Below are positions 34,466 through 45,052 of a stretch of DNA of 64,000 bases, one piece after another; positions within the stretch are counted from its first letter, which is position 1; every line of letters starts with the position of its first letter. The position numbers and the translations under genes were made by a program. The notes under the pieces are model-generated. The model saw only the letters and a program-made list of their open reading frames with translations, made no database searches and was not told the DNA's origin. Source of the DNA: Anthoceros angustus (Eukaryota > Streptophyta > Anthocerotopsida > Anthocerotales > Anthocerotaceae); contig VJWM01000019.1 in NCBI GenBank assembly GCA_010909165.1, positions 372,001 to 436,000 of the forward strand, in the 5' to 3' direction.

Positions 34466-36443
34466 TCAAATATACCACATACATTGCACCTTCACAACAT
34501 GTTTGCAAATGAATCCTTTCCCCATCCCACAAGTACAAAATGCCCATGGAGAATGTGCAGCCTCAATGACGTAAACCTTGTCACTATCCTCAGAGGACAT
34601 GCAATATGCAACAGTAGACCCAACTACAGACGGGAATATGACACCTCGTCTAGGATGGTGCTCGCTGGACAAAACATGCTCATATACCTTCTCGAGTTTT
34701 AAATTCGGCTTGTAACCCCCAGTCTTGGTGAAATCAAGGTACCAGTAATGCCGTGCTACCTCGTTCACAAGTTGATGAAGAAGCCAATCCATACGCCTTC
34801 CTGGCAACGCAGCCTTGGTAAAAGATACTCTTTCCTTCAAGAATCGATGAAAGGCCTCCAGAGCAGACGTGGTATCTTGTCCAGCGTGGGGAAACATCCT
34901 GCAGTTCTTCAACCACATGTCTGGCATAACGAAATGCGAAACATTATTACACACAGCCGACACCATGTAAACATCCATTCAAGCAACCCTTACCGCACAA
35001 AGAAACTAGTGCACTTTGGGCAAAGAATAATACCTATAGAGTCACCCCACTGCTTCTTGAAATACTCAACAAAGGCTGGTTGACTTCCATGCCACTCCTT
35101 GTAGAAGAACTCTAACAATACCTTACCCCATGCATGTACCATCTTGCGTATTATGGCCTCGACATACATGATCTCCGCAAGAGCTGCCCAAATCTTCTTC
35201 CTTGCAATAATGCACTTTACCTTCTTTAAAAGGTTTCACGCCAGCCTTCCTTACATGCCATAGACACAACACAACATGTATGTTGGCCCCCATACCGCTT
35301 AAGGCACCTATCTCGCTAAACAATCATCAACTAGGAAGCAACTAGGGACCCATGTTGCACATGTTGTAAGAGCGACATGTCGAGTGGCGCCAACCATGAT
35401 ACCAAAGAAAGTATAGTAGCCTCTGTTAGTGCCCAAGCAATGGAATACCATTAAGGTGTTGATCAAAACCATCACCGTAAATAAGTGGTACCTATACTTG
35501 TTCATACCAAATGTGGCGCCCATGGCTAACACTATTGTTACCATGCTTGATGAACATGCCGATGAAAGGAGTTTGCAACCCTAAAACAAAAGGTTCACCG
35601 TGTTCGATCTATGGAAGATAAGGTCAAGATTCACTTTGAGCCACATCTCGTGGACTTTACATCATCGGTCTAGTTTCCACTCACCCGCTTCCACTTGTCG
35701 CTTCATGTTCAACACATCCTTGCGCATGTAGTCATCTCGAACGCCACCACCACGCTCATGTCCTATGTAGTGACTCATCTTCTCGTACACAACCGCAACA
35801 TGCCGACGCAATCTCACACGATACCTTGCAATAAAGACAATGTTTAACCCAATCCTTTTCTCTTCGAGATCCAAGGAGCTCTAGACAATTTAGGGTGTCC
35901 CACATACTGGACCATGACAGATATCACCGCTCGATCTACGCGCCTCTTCATGAAGAAGGATTTGAGCAACTTGTGAATAAGCGCAATCGCTTCACAACAA
36001 AATTGGCCATACATCCGGTCTTCATGCGCACATTCTTGGGTGTGGTAGCATGAAATCCTCCGTCCATATGAACACCAATACCTACATAGAAACACACAAG
36101 AAATACCAAGATTTGGCTTCAACTTAAGGCAAAGAAAGCACATGGACAGAGGCCACCAAGCCAGAAACCCAAATGGTCGGGAAATTAGTGTAGAGAACTT
36201 GGAAGTTGCGAAAGTACGATATATGTGATTGCGTGTCTAAGGACGGCACAATTGGTGGTGGTAGTGAATTTTGAGTCTTTGAATCCTTCCGATAGAAACT
36301 TGCAGCACATTTGAAGCCTTCACCGAAATGAAATCTTCTACTCTATTCCATGGAATGTAGGCAATCTTCAAATCCTTCAAAACCGCCAAGTTAGATTCTC
36401 GGTGCAAATTGACCAAGCTCGAAATTGCACCTTCAGCGGACAC
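34466..36443 (-). pseudogene. Decayed MULE transposase with SWIM zinc finger (MULE B)
   Basis: Minus-strand fragments in order: IPWNRVEDFI near 36340 (N-terminal region); TIVLAM-ATFGMNKYRYHLF near 35500 (the usual catalytic-domain DATFGTNK signature, here GATFGM in one frame); HVVLCLWHVRKAGVK near 35240; and a clean 170-codon frame at 34466-34978 holding HAGQDTTSALEAFHRFLKE, MDWLLHQLVNEVARHYWYL and an intact SWIM finger CTCGMGKGFICKH. Several frame shifts and stops separate the parts, so no complete protein can be made. The last part has remained open longer than the rest. The transposase reads from near the right inverted repeat toward the left. Confidence 0.8.
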
Positions 36444-36467
36444 TCCATGGACGGAGCACGCCAGAAT

Positions 36468-36566
36468 GCTTGGTTTAGGTTAATGTGTTTGTCTTTGGGT
36501 GCTTGGTTTAGGTTAATCTGTTTGTCTTTGGGTGCTTGGTTTAGGTTAATCTGTTTGTCTTTGGGA
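36468..36566. repeat. 33-bp tandem repeat beside the right TIR
   Basis: Three copies of a 33-bp unit containing GCTTGGTTTAGGTTAAT and TGTTTGTCTTTGGG, almost identical. It directly precedes the inner end of the right inverted repeat, a subterminal position. Confidence 0.93.
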
Positions 36567-36574
36567 TGGTTTGT

Positions 36575-36844
36575 TTAAGACACCCGCGCTCAGTTCATAC
36601 TCGCGCACGGTTCTAAAATCAAGCATGGTTGGTTTACATCACAACCTCGTTGTGGTGGGTGCGTATACTGAGGTTGTGCCGTGCTGGGCAAAATACGGCA
36701 GTGACATCCTGTATGGACCTGTACATGGTGTTGCGTTTAAAGTATACTACGATGAGAGAGCATCGTGATGGGCGAGGCATGGCATGCCACGCCAGCCTTC
36801 ACACGCGCGAAGCATTCATTGCTTCGGAGATTGAGACGCAGGCT
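36575..36844 (-). repeat. Right terminal inverted repeat of MULE B
   Basis: About 270 bp, the inverted partner of 32405-32670. The outer end GAGACGCAGGCT lies immediately before ATTTCAC at 36845. Confidence 0.88.
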
Positions 36845-37040
36845 ATTTCACAGATCATGCCTCAGGAAGACAAAACGATCCAATCATCTCATAAGGCCTG
36901 CTTGCTGTAAGGCCCGCGGCCGCACAACCTCATCCTCCTGTTGATCACCTGGCGATCATCATCTCATGCTCATCGTGGGCATTAGGGTTGTGTGTAGGGT
37001 TTAAGGTTGCCGGAGCAGAAGCTGAAGTTTGGTAGATAGC

Positions 37041-38819
37041 ATGGCTGTGAATTGCATCTGCAGAGCCTCAATCTTTGCACCTCGTTGCCAGGCACCGCCT
37101 GCTTCTCGTGAGTGATCGATTCTTTCTTTCCCCTTACTATGTATGCCCTGTATTGTGGGTCTGGATTCCGACCCGTCAGGGGGCCACAGGTCTGATGGGA
37201 GTTTGTGATGTTTGCGTATTGTTGCAGAAAGCAGGAGAGCAGATGGCAAAGAGAAAAGGAAAGGGAAGGGTGGGACACGAGAGGAGGAGATTTTCAGCAT
37301 TGACTCTGGCTGGAAAATTCCAATTCCTCAAACGGAAGAGGTCGGCGGGCTCCAGTAGGTCTTAAGTGGCATGCTTGAAAGCTATGTTGCCTCACCAGAT
37401 GGCCACAAATGAGAATGTTATTGATTATCAGGCCCGGCTCTACAGATGATTGAGATCGCTGGTGTCCAAGTGCCTATGAGATTGAAACAGCAGCTGAAGA
37501 ATGAGAGGAGAGCTAAGCAAACTGTGGAGGTCGTGCCGGAAAACCCAGCACGACTCACGCATAAGTTGCTGCGGGTATGCAGCATTCTCGTGTCTTTGCT
37601 GCCCCAAGTTGATGGCTTTGGCAAGGGTTTCGAAATTCTCATCGAACACTGTACGTAGGTGATGGCAGGTAAGGTGAGCAACAAGAAGCTTTTCTCTCCA
37701 GCGGATCAAAATGTCAGACCTATGATGGAAGTAGTACGTGGAGCTGTTTTCAACGCCTTGCAGGTGCGTGTTTGAAGGGATTTGCTGGCAGCTTGTGTTA
37801 TCGAATGGCTTCTGTAGGTCCTGACCGTGGAAGTGATGAAGCTAAGCTGGTGAGGTTATTTCTCTGCCAGGCACTCGCTGGAACTCCAGGAACCCTCCCC
37901 GCAGGCAGATGGCTTGATTTGTACAGTGGTACAGGCTCAGTCGGGATTGAAGCTCTTAGCAGGGGTTGTGCAAAGGTGACGGACCTAGCATTTTTAAGCT
38001 CTTCTTCTAAGCACAGGTCTTTTGATACCTCTTTCGGGTGTGCTCTTACAATCCCCTAACTTCGGTATATCCTTGAGCAGGCGCACTTTGTGGAATTGGA
38101 CCCTTGGGTGGTTTCTCAAGTCTTGCAGCCTAATTTGGCTTTAACCAACTTCCAAGACGATGCTGTCATACACACAACACGGGTGGAAACCTTTTTGCAA
38201 CAGGCGCATGATCTTGGGCGTGAGTTGCCTGCCTTACCTGTGTGTGGCTGACCAGAAACGGTCCATCCAATTTCAATGCCAGCTGATCCCGCTTCCTGAT
38301 TGTACACGATAAAGTAGATGCTAATGTCTGTTGCAGCTGGGTCTGTGAGGTAACTTCCTTTGAAATGGTTTTGCAGCCAGGCTAGCTGGGGGCCAGTTCG
38401 ACTACATAAGTGTCACTCCTCCCTATGAAGCTGTGACATACACCACTCTAATGGCCCAACTCTCTGAGTCGCCTCTCGTGGGGAAAGACACTTGCATCGT
38501 ATGTGGTAGTGCTTGAGTTGGACTTAATTTGCTCGCTGTCAGAGTTTTCGTGTTGCCCATTGAAGGGTCGTTTGTGCCTTGTACGTTGGTGCAGGTGGTG
38601 GAGTATCCCCTCAAGTCCAAGAAAGAAATGCCTGAAGAGTGTGGCCCACTTGTCAAGGTGCCCGTCTGGTGAAGTGCCCATCAGGAGTGGTGCTCTCAGA
38701 AAAATCTCTCCCCTTGCCAGCTGACAAACTTCTTCGTGTTTGATTTGCAGATTCGTGACAGGCGGTACGGACGTACCCATGTGGCTATCTACGGTCCTTC
38801 ATGGGCCAAAGACGAGTAG
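37041..38819 (+). CDS. RsmD-like rRNA methyltransferase, probably plastid-targeted
   Basis: A nine-exon gene for 303 residues: 37041-37107, 37228-37340, 37446-37574, 37659-37763, 37871-37975, 38081-38219, 38377-38498, 38595-38657, 38751-38819. Introns are GT-AG and all phases join. The N-terminus (MAVNCICRASIFAPRCQAPP) is Ser/Ala/Arg/Cys-rich and short of acids, like a transit peptide. The catalytic part has RPMMEVVRGAVFNALQ, the SAM-binding loop DLYSGTGSVGIEALSRG, VELDPWVV, and the NPPY-type active-site motif written VTPPYE. In plant RsmD homologues the Asn of NPPY is likewise Thr (from memory). Bacterial RsmD makes m2G966 in 16S rRNA, so action on plastid 16S rRNA is inferred. The end RRYGRTHVAIYGPSWAKDE fits the family. 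A transposon terminus sits 189 bp upstream of the start. Confidence 0.93.
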
Positions 38820-39554
38820 CTTTTGGTAGGACTCACAATCCATCACATTCCTGAAGTAACAATGTTCACCTTTCCTCGGAAGTGATAGCGTACTCGTAAT
38901 AGCTAACAAGAATTGGAGCCACTCCCATGAAGCGCGGCCAATTCTCCTTGGGCTAGTGTCTCAGACGTTGCCCCGGAATCGTCATATGTATGTGTCAGTT
39001 GTGAGGAGATTAAACAGCTTCCAATCACTTGGATGCGAATTTGTCGTGATAGATCAAGGCTATTGAGATTTCCAGAATCCGAAGAAGTATATACTACGTT
39101 GTACATACATACTTCAGAAGGGGTTGCACTCCAGTTGGCGGGCGTTTTCCCTTCGCCAGCATGCCACTAGTGCGTGAAAATCAGAGACAAGCTTCTGGGG
39201 AAATGAGAGAATCTGACGGGTTATGTAATACATAATAGATAAATATTTCACAAGAAGCTGCCCTGCCAGTTGTCGACAGATCTTCCCATTGCACGCTTGC
39301 CCCTGGAGCGCGTAAAACAAAACGAAGCACCTGAAGAAATACTTGTTTACACAACTACCCTACTTAAACTACACTACTCTCACAGCACAGATCTCTGGCA
39401 ATGTGCCCACCAAATCTGTCCGCATGTACTGCCTGCTTACCGCTTTACAGTCGGATTAAATACAAATACATCTTGTCCCGTTTAGATTCCTGTTGCACGG
39501 GATGTGTGTGAAGAGAGGCTGCCCAGTTTCTGTGTCGGAAGATGACTCCACCAA
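38820..39554. other. Convergent intergenic region
   Basis: 3' flanks of the RsmD-like gene (+) and DAHP synthase (-). No other gene was found. Confidence 0.55.
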
Positions 39555-41600
39555 CTAGACTACTGCTACTGCAGGAGTCTTGGCCAACCGCACCTTGCGA
39601 AGTCTTTCTGCGATGATGAACGCCAGCTCAAGAGACTGTGAGGCATTAAGACGAGGGTCGCAGTGGGTGTGATACCGAGAGTGCAGGTCTTCTTCCCGAA
39701 CTTTCTTCGACCCACCAGTGCACTCTGTCACGTTCTGCCCGGTCATTTCCAAGTGCACACCTCCAGGGTGGCTTCCTTCCTCTGCGTGCACGTCAAAGAA
39801 AGCCTTCACCTCGTCCTGCGAGCCAAAGGGCGGACACCCACGCAATTGAGAGCCAGGACCACCACCACACGAACCCGTGACAGCTAACGTTCGGGAAAGG
39901 CAAGAAAATGCAGGAGTAGCAGGGGCTTCACTGACCAGAATGGCATCGAAAGGGCGGGTCTTGAGGCCGCAGGGAGCCTTGACGGTGTTGCCATGCATGG
40001 GGTCGGACACCCAGGTGACGATGATGCCCGCCTGGCGCACAGCACGGATGAGCGCCGGCAGCTTCTGCCTCAGCTTCTCTGCCCCCATACGCACGATGAC
40101 TGTCAATCGCCCAGGCTTGTTCTCGGGGTTGAGCAGCTCGCAGATCGTCACCAGCTCGGCCGGGTCCATCTTGTCGCTCACCTGCACCAGGGCCGAGTGG
40201 GCAGGTCAGTCCCGTGCTACCTCCAGCTTGCAAGTCAGCATTGGAACAAATTTCACACCGGACTTGTGGCCGCAATTGTTCCATACCTTGACGCCGATGG
40301 GATTGGCGACGCCGCGAAGGAATTCCACATGAGCCCCGTCCAGCTGCCGCGTCCGCTCCCCGATCCACAGCATGTGCGCCGAGCAGTCGTACCAGAGCCC
40401 GGATGTGGAATCGAGGCGCGTCAGGGCCTGCTCGTACGGCAGCAGCAGGCACTCGTGAGACGTGAAGAAGTCCGTGGACGACATGATGGGGTGGTCCAGG
40501 GTCAGGCCGCAGGCCTGCATGAATCCCAGAGCCTCGTCCACCCTGTGAGCAAGCTCCTGGTACCTGCATTGCATAGCCGAGCCACACGAGCCGGATCCGC
40601 CATCAGCCAAAGCCGTCGCAAGCAGCAAGAGCAATTCGCTTCCAAACATCAAGGCAAGGCAAAGCAAGAAACAGAAAGGAGGAGGCAAAGAAAGAAGCTC
40701 TCGGCTACCTGCTTCCCTGCTCGCTGTCAGCGGTGAAGTCCAGATTCCACTGATTGGAGCGCTGCATAGCGGCAAAGCCTCCGGTGGCGAAGGCGCGGAG
40801 AAGGTTGAGCGTGGCGGCGGCCTGGCTGTAGGCCTTCACCATGCGCTGCGGGTCCGGGACGCGGGCCTTCTCGTTGAAGGCGTCGCCATTGACGTTGTCG
40901 CCCCGGTAGGTCGGGAGAGAGACCCCGTCCACCTCCTCCGTCGGAGAGGACCGGGGCTTGGCGAACTGTCCAGCCATGCGCCCCACCTGACGAGCAAGGT
41001 CCACAAGTGTGAGCTACATTGCAGCGATGGATTGTCACCACCAAAGGCAAGGATGAGCCATCGGCACCTACCTTGACGACAGGCATCTGGCCCCCAAACA
41101 TGAGCACCACTCCCATCTGCAGGATGACGCGCAGCGTGTCCCGGATGTAGTTGGCATTGAATTCCTTGAAGCTCTCGGCGCAATCGCCGCCCTGCAGCAG
41201 GAAGGCCCGGCCCAGTGCAGCCTCCCCGAGCTTCTCCTCCAAGTGGCGGGCCTCCCCGGCGAACACCAGCGGGGGGAAGGCCTCCAGGCTCTGCAGCACC
41301 GCCTCCAGCTCCGCCTTGTCGGGGTACTCCGGGAGCTGGAGGCGCGCTTCCTCCGCCAGCTCGCCGGCGTCCACTCCACAGCTTCCTCCTTCCCCGGCGG
41401 CCTCTCCACCACCTGCTGCTGCTGCGTCCGTACAGGCTCCGCCGCGTGTACGGCCCGCACGCTCACGCCCAGGCCGCCCCGGCATTGCCATTCCCCGCCT
41501 GCACCCTCCGCGGCCCCCGCAACGCCGCGTTCTGCTCTCCCAGGGACGACAGGCCCGGGAGGAGAGCCCCCGCCTTCCCCAGCCCGGACACCGCCGCCAT
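39555..41600 (-). CDS. DHS: Class II DAHP synthase (shikimate pathway), frame broken twice in exon 1
   Basis: 3-deoxy-D-arabino-heptulosonate-7-phosphate synthase joins phosphoenolpyruvate and erythrose 4-phosphate, the first step to aromatic amino acids, in plastids. Five exons: 41600-41072, 40986-40709, 40563-40287, 40181-39936, 39815-39555. The catalytic body is intact: [102 protein letters not shown] and [19 protein letters not shown]. The leader [20 protein letters not shown] is transit-peptide-like but hits TGA at 41463-41465. The next family-like part ([11 protein letters not shown] through WTPASWR) is one frame over, and LQLPEYP a further frame over, the second change falling near 41345-41360. 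Each needs one extra base to be restored, so either two single-base losses in very GC-rich DNA or consensus errors are indicated. Confidence 0.93.
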
Positions 41601-44349
41601 GGCCATCGCTCACGACTCGACGTTCACGATTCGATTCGCGACTCAAGAGACGGCGATTCACTCCCGACTCACTCTCGACGCAGCACGAGGCAGGAGGGGA
41701 GGGAGGAGGAAGCAATGCAGCAATGCAGCAGAGCGGGAAGGGGAAGGGGAAGGGGAAGGCGAGGCAGGAGGGAATGCGGTGCGAGAGACGGGGAGGGGCG
41801 GGGTGAAATAGGGAGGGGAATGCCCGGGGATGGGAGAGCCGGGTCGGAGGAGGAAACCGACCTACCAATCGGACAACAGTGAAAGGTTGAAGGACGAGGG
41901 AAAGAGGGGAGGGTGAATTAGGCGGCAGCAGCGGCAGCGGCAGCGGCAGCGGCAGCCGATGCCGATGCCCTTGTCGATGGATTCCGCGGCAGGTTCTGGC
42001 GATGGCGGAGCGCAGGGACTTGGAGGCTGGGTGCGTTGCATTTGGATTCACAGAAATTGCCGGAATTTCAGGGCACGGGAAAATGAATTTGTTCATAATT
42101 CTAACCTGGGCCCCACCCTGGGTCGTGGCTCGATACCTGTCATTGAAAAGGGAGGAGCGGAGGGCCGGCGCCGCCCACCGGTCCGTTCGCAGGGGCCCAT
42201 GGGCCCATGGCAGCCGATCCTGGACGCCGGACCGCGTGCACGTGGGTGGGTCGGTGCGGAGCTTCGGCAAAGGATTAAAGTATCCACCATTATTGGAGCG
42301 CGGAATATGACTACTCCCAATTTCTGCATGCAAAATGGCCACATGCGGAGTCCGACTATGGGCCATGCAGCGGAGGCGAGGGGCCGCCCGGGGCTCAGGC
42401 CACCCAGCCACCCGGGCAGCCGGGCAGCCGGGCTGTCGGGCTGCCCGCTGCCCGGGTGCCCGGGTGCCGGGCTGCGGACTCGTCCTCGCACACCAGCTTG
42501 TCAGGGAGTTGGGTTTATCTCAGGAGCAGCAGAGCAGCACAAATGGCGTGTACGACACCCGCAGTCTTAGCGTCGTTGATCACAGCAGCTTGGTGCTTTC
42601 AGACACCACGTTACCGGTGCTTCGGAGTCACATTCCACACACTTCGTGAGCCATCACGATCCGTTCTGCTGCAGAGGAGAGGGCACAGCAGAGATTGTAC
42701 CGGTTGAAGTCAGTCAGCAGGCGAAGCAGAGGAGGAGGAGAAAGAAGGGGACACTGGGCTGTCTGATTTGACAAGTCTGTGGGGCCTGCGTTCTATGTAC
42801 AAACTTACCTGCTCCTCCTGCTGTCCCTAGTTACCAAACCGGTGCACTGCATATGACCACATGGGGACCAGGTCCGTGGTACGTACGCAGCGCAGCAGCC
42901 CAGGAGCAGCAATGCGGACCAGTCTATTGGAGTCTGCATATGCGAATCTCGTGAGGCAGCAGCGAGGGCTGTGCTTGGTTTGCCCCATCTCACTTGCTTT
43001 GGAGGACACTGACGCTGGAGAGGAGAACGGGCATCTTCTCACCTAGCACGGCATGCAGTGATGGACCTGGAATGTGTAGCTCCTCCTGCACTCCTCATAA
43101 TCTCTCACGTTGGGTACCTATCCTTGTCCCAATTATTGGCCCGTGAGCTTGAGGACTGGGAGGAAGCATGGTGCCGAGCAGCACAGTAGGTAGGCCAGAG
43201 TAGCAGTAGCAATACAGTATGTAGTAGCAAGAGTAATAGTATCAACATGATGCTCTCCAAGCTCGCGACCATATGAGGGCTTGGACATGCACATACGTAG
43301 GCAGCGCCAGAGCCAGGAATGGAAGGGAGCTGCGAATTTATTGCCAATAGTTCAGCACGCAATCGTGGCTCCCAGTCCTCACACACAAGTTGTGTACCTC
43401 TCTGCCAGAATCGCCATCGTTCAGCCGCGTCTTGGGCACTCTTCCTGCCTGTTGCCTCCCACGCGTTGACCCTGGAGGGCTTCCAGAAGGGTGAATACCT
43501 ATGACTAGCCCATAGAATTTACCAGCAAGTTGAACCCTGTTGGGAGCTGTGAACACAGGACTGTGTCTTGGTCAAACGGATGCAAGCAGGATCGAGAATC
43601 AGCTCAGCGTGGGCTGTGATGTTGAAGGTGATCATGATAATAGGGATCCTGCTAAAGCAAAATAGCCTGCTACAGCACAGGCTTATAGCACGAGGGACAC
43701 AGCAGGGAAGCCCTTGCTCCAGCGCTTTCTTCCCCTGACCTTGTCATGTCATATGGCACCAAAGTACCGTACATACTGTAGTATCACAGACTTGGGGGCC
43801 TGTGAACATGACACAAAGCGTTCTTGTTTCTGGCCACGGCCATCATTTAATGGTACTGGATGTCACATGCTCCCTGACAAGCCATACAAACACTGACGTG
43901 AACTTTGAGTACATATGTTAGTGGACACCGATCCTAGTGCCAACATTCGAGTGAACGCTTGAGCTGCCGGAGTGACAAAAGAAGCTTCACACTCCTCGCA
44001 TGCCTCACAGGGTGTTTCCAAAACGCCTTGGGACTGCTCTGATGCCTTTGACCACCAGGGCGTCGAGCGTCTTCCTTGACAATGGAGACAATCATGGTCA
44101 TTATTCTTTAATGTTAGGAGTTGGCAGGCCATCTACATCGATGCCAAGCGTATGACTGAGAGTGACTGAGGCTGCACACAGCTTCAAAGTTCCAATCGTA
44201 AATTTAGCCTTGCGGTAAAAGCTTACCATAATAAGCATCTTGGCATCAAACTAAGACTTCACAACAGTGGCCTCACTGACTTCACAACTTCACTCCTCCA
44301 CGGAGTTCCTTGTGCATTTCCTCCAGTGTCAGACTTGACAATCCTCTCC
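41601..44349. other. DAHP synthase 5' region and gene-free spacer
   Basis: Just upstream of the start codon are CT/GA-rich tracts (AAGGGG repeats near 41735-41760), a GGCAGC hexanucleotide run near 41930-41960, and a CCCGGG/GGGCTG-rich stretch near 42405-42475. Long open frames here come from GC-richness. From about 42650 to 44350 there is no recognisable gene. Confidence 0.5.
41930..41960. repeat. GGCAGC hexanucleotide microsatellite
   Basis: About five copies of GGCAGC (with one GGCAGCAGC step), some 335 bp upstream of the DAHP synthase start codon. Confidence 0.85.
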
Positions 44350-44720
44350 TGCTCCTTACATGCTTTCGACTGTTACATTGTCAAACGCTCCGGTCTTCGC
44401 ACCTTGTTCTCGTGCTATCAGATACTGGATCAGATCCTCCTGACGCAAGCCGCTGTTGTCACCAGCAGCAGAGACCAAGTCACGCTTGGCCTTATGCTTT
44501 GCCCTCTTCCCTTCCTCTCTACCTCTACTACACCATCTGCGCCGCCGCTCCTCGGCTTCAGCAGGAATTCGTTTCTGACGGGCTCGCTCCTTTTCTCCTT
44601 CGTCTCCTCGTCCGAAAGATGCACTGACACCAAGCTCACCTCCACAGATTGGGCATTCTCGTCCTCATCGCTATTTCCTAACCTAGAGGACGTAAATAAA
44701 GTTGTTGTAGCTATTTCCTA
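44350..44720 (-). pseudogene. Possible gene fragment, basic and acidic charged protein
   Basis: Minus-strand translation from about 44690 gives NSDEDENAQSVE, then charged SDEETKEKRSEP. After a frame change it continues KRIPAEAEERRRRW, EEGKRAKHKAKRD and LRQEDLIQYLIAREQGAK, then a stop near 44357. The biased, highly charged sequence and the helical LRQEDLIQYLIARE segment look protein-like rather than random, but I do not recognise the family. A frame change is needed, so it is either a fragment or has an undetected short intron. Confidence 0.3.
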
Positions 44721-45052
44721 ACCTCTCGCTAGCAGTTCCCCAAGGGGACGATTCGGGCCCTTTTGCTTATTATATCTCTATGTTTATTACCTAGCTAGGT
44801 ATACATGTAACTCCGCTGTTCCGAATTCATAAAATGCTTCTCCTTTTACTATTAGCCCTTTTTTGGGTTGTTCCTCCTCGGTCTTCAGGGGTAGATGGGA
44901 TTCCCCATCTCGCCTATTAATAACGTCTACTCTTTACAATTCATAAAATGGGCCACAACCCGCGACCCTTGATAGCTGGAGTTAAGTTAAATTATTTCCC
45001 TCCAGCCAGCCACGTTTGCCTTGCCCCACGAATCTAGAAGCCAACCCTTCAA

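Larger units (their letters stand above)
32398..36851. mobile_element. Mutator-like transposon (MULE B) with long terminal inverted repeats and TSD
   Basis: A structurally complete element. The termini at 32405 and 36844 are inverted copies of each other for about 265 bp, starting AGCCTGCGTCTC on each side. ATTTCAC immediately flanks both ends (32398-32404 and 36845-36851), and both sites read ATTTCACAG if the ambiguous AG is included, so the target-site duplication is 7-9 bp. Inside are a decayed SWIM-type transposase on the minus strand, an extremely G-rich tract next to the left repeat, three A+T-rich minisatellites, and a 33-bp tandem repeat next to the right repeat. MULEs typically have long inverted repeats and about 9-bp duplications, which fits. 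Its right end lies 189 bp before the RsmD-like start codon. Confidence 0.88.

Noticed and set aside
41068-42411. 447-codon open frame on the minus strand upstream of DAHP synthase
   Set aside because: Only a middle portion (VRAVHAAEP to WTPASWR) belongs to DAHP synthase. The upstream two thirds run through promoter-like low-complexity DNA and resemble no protein. It is a frame made visible by the lost bases and high GC.
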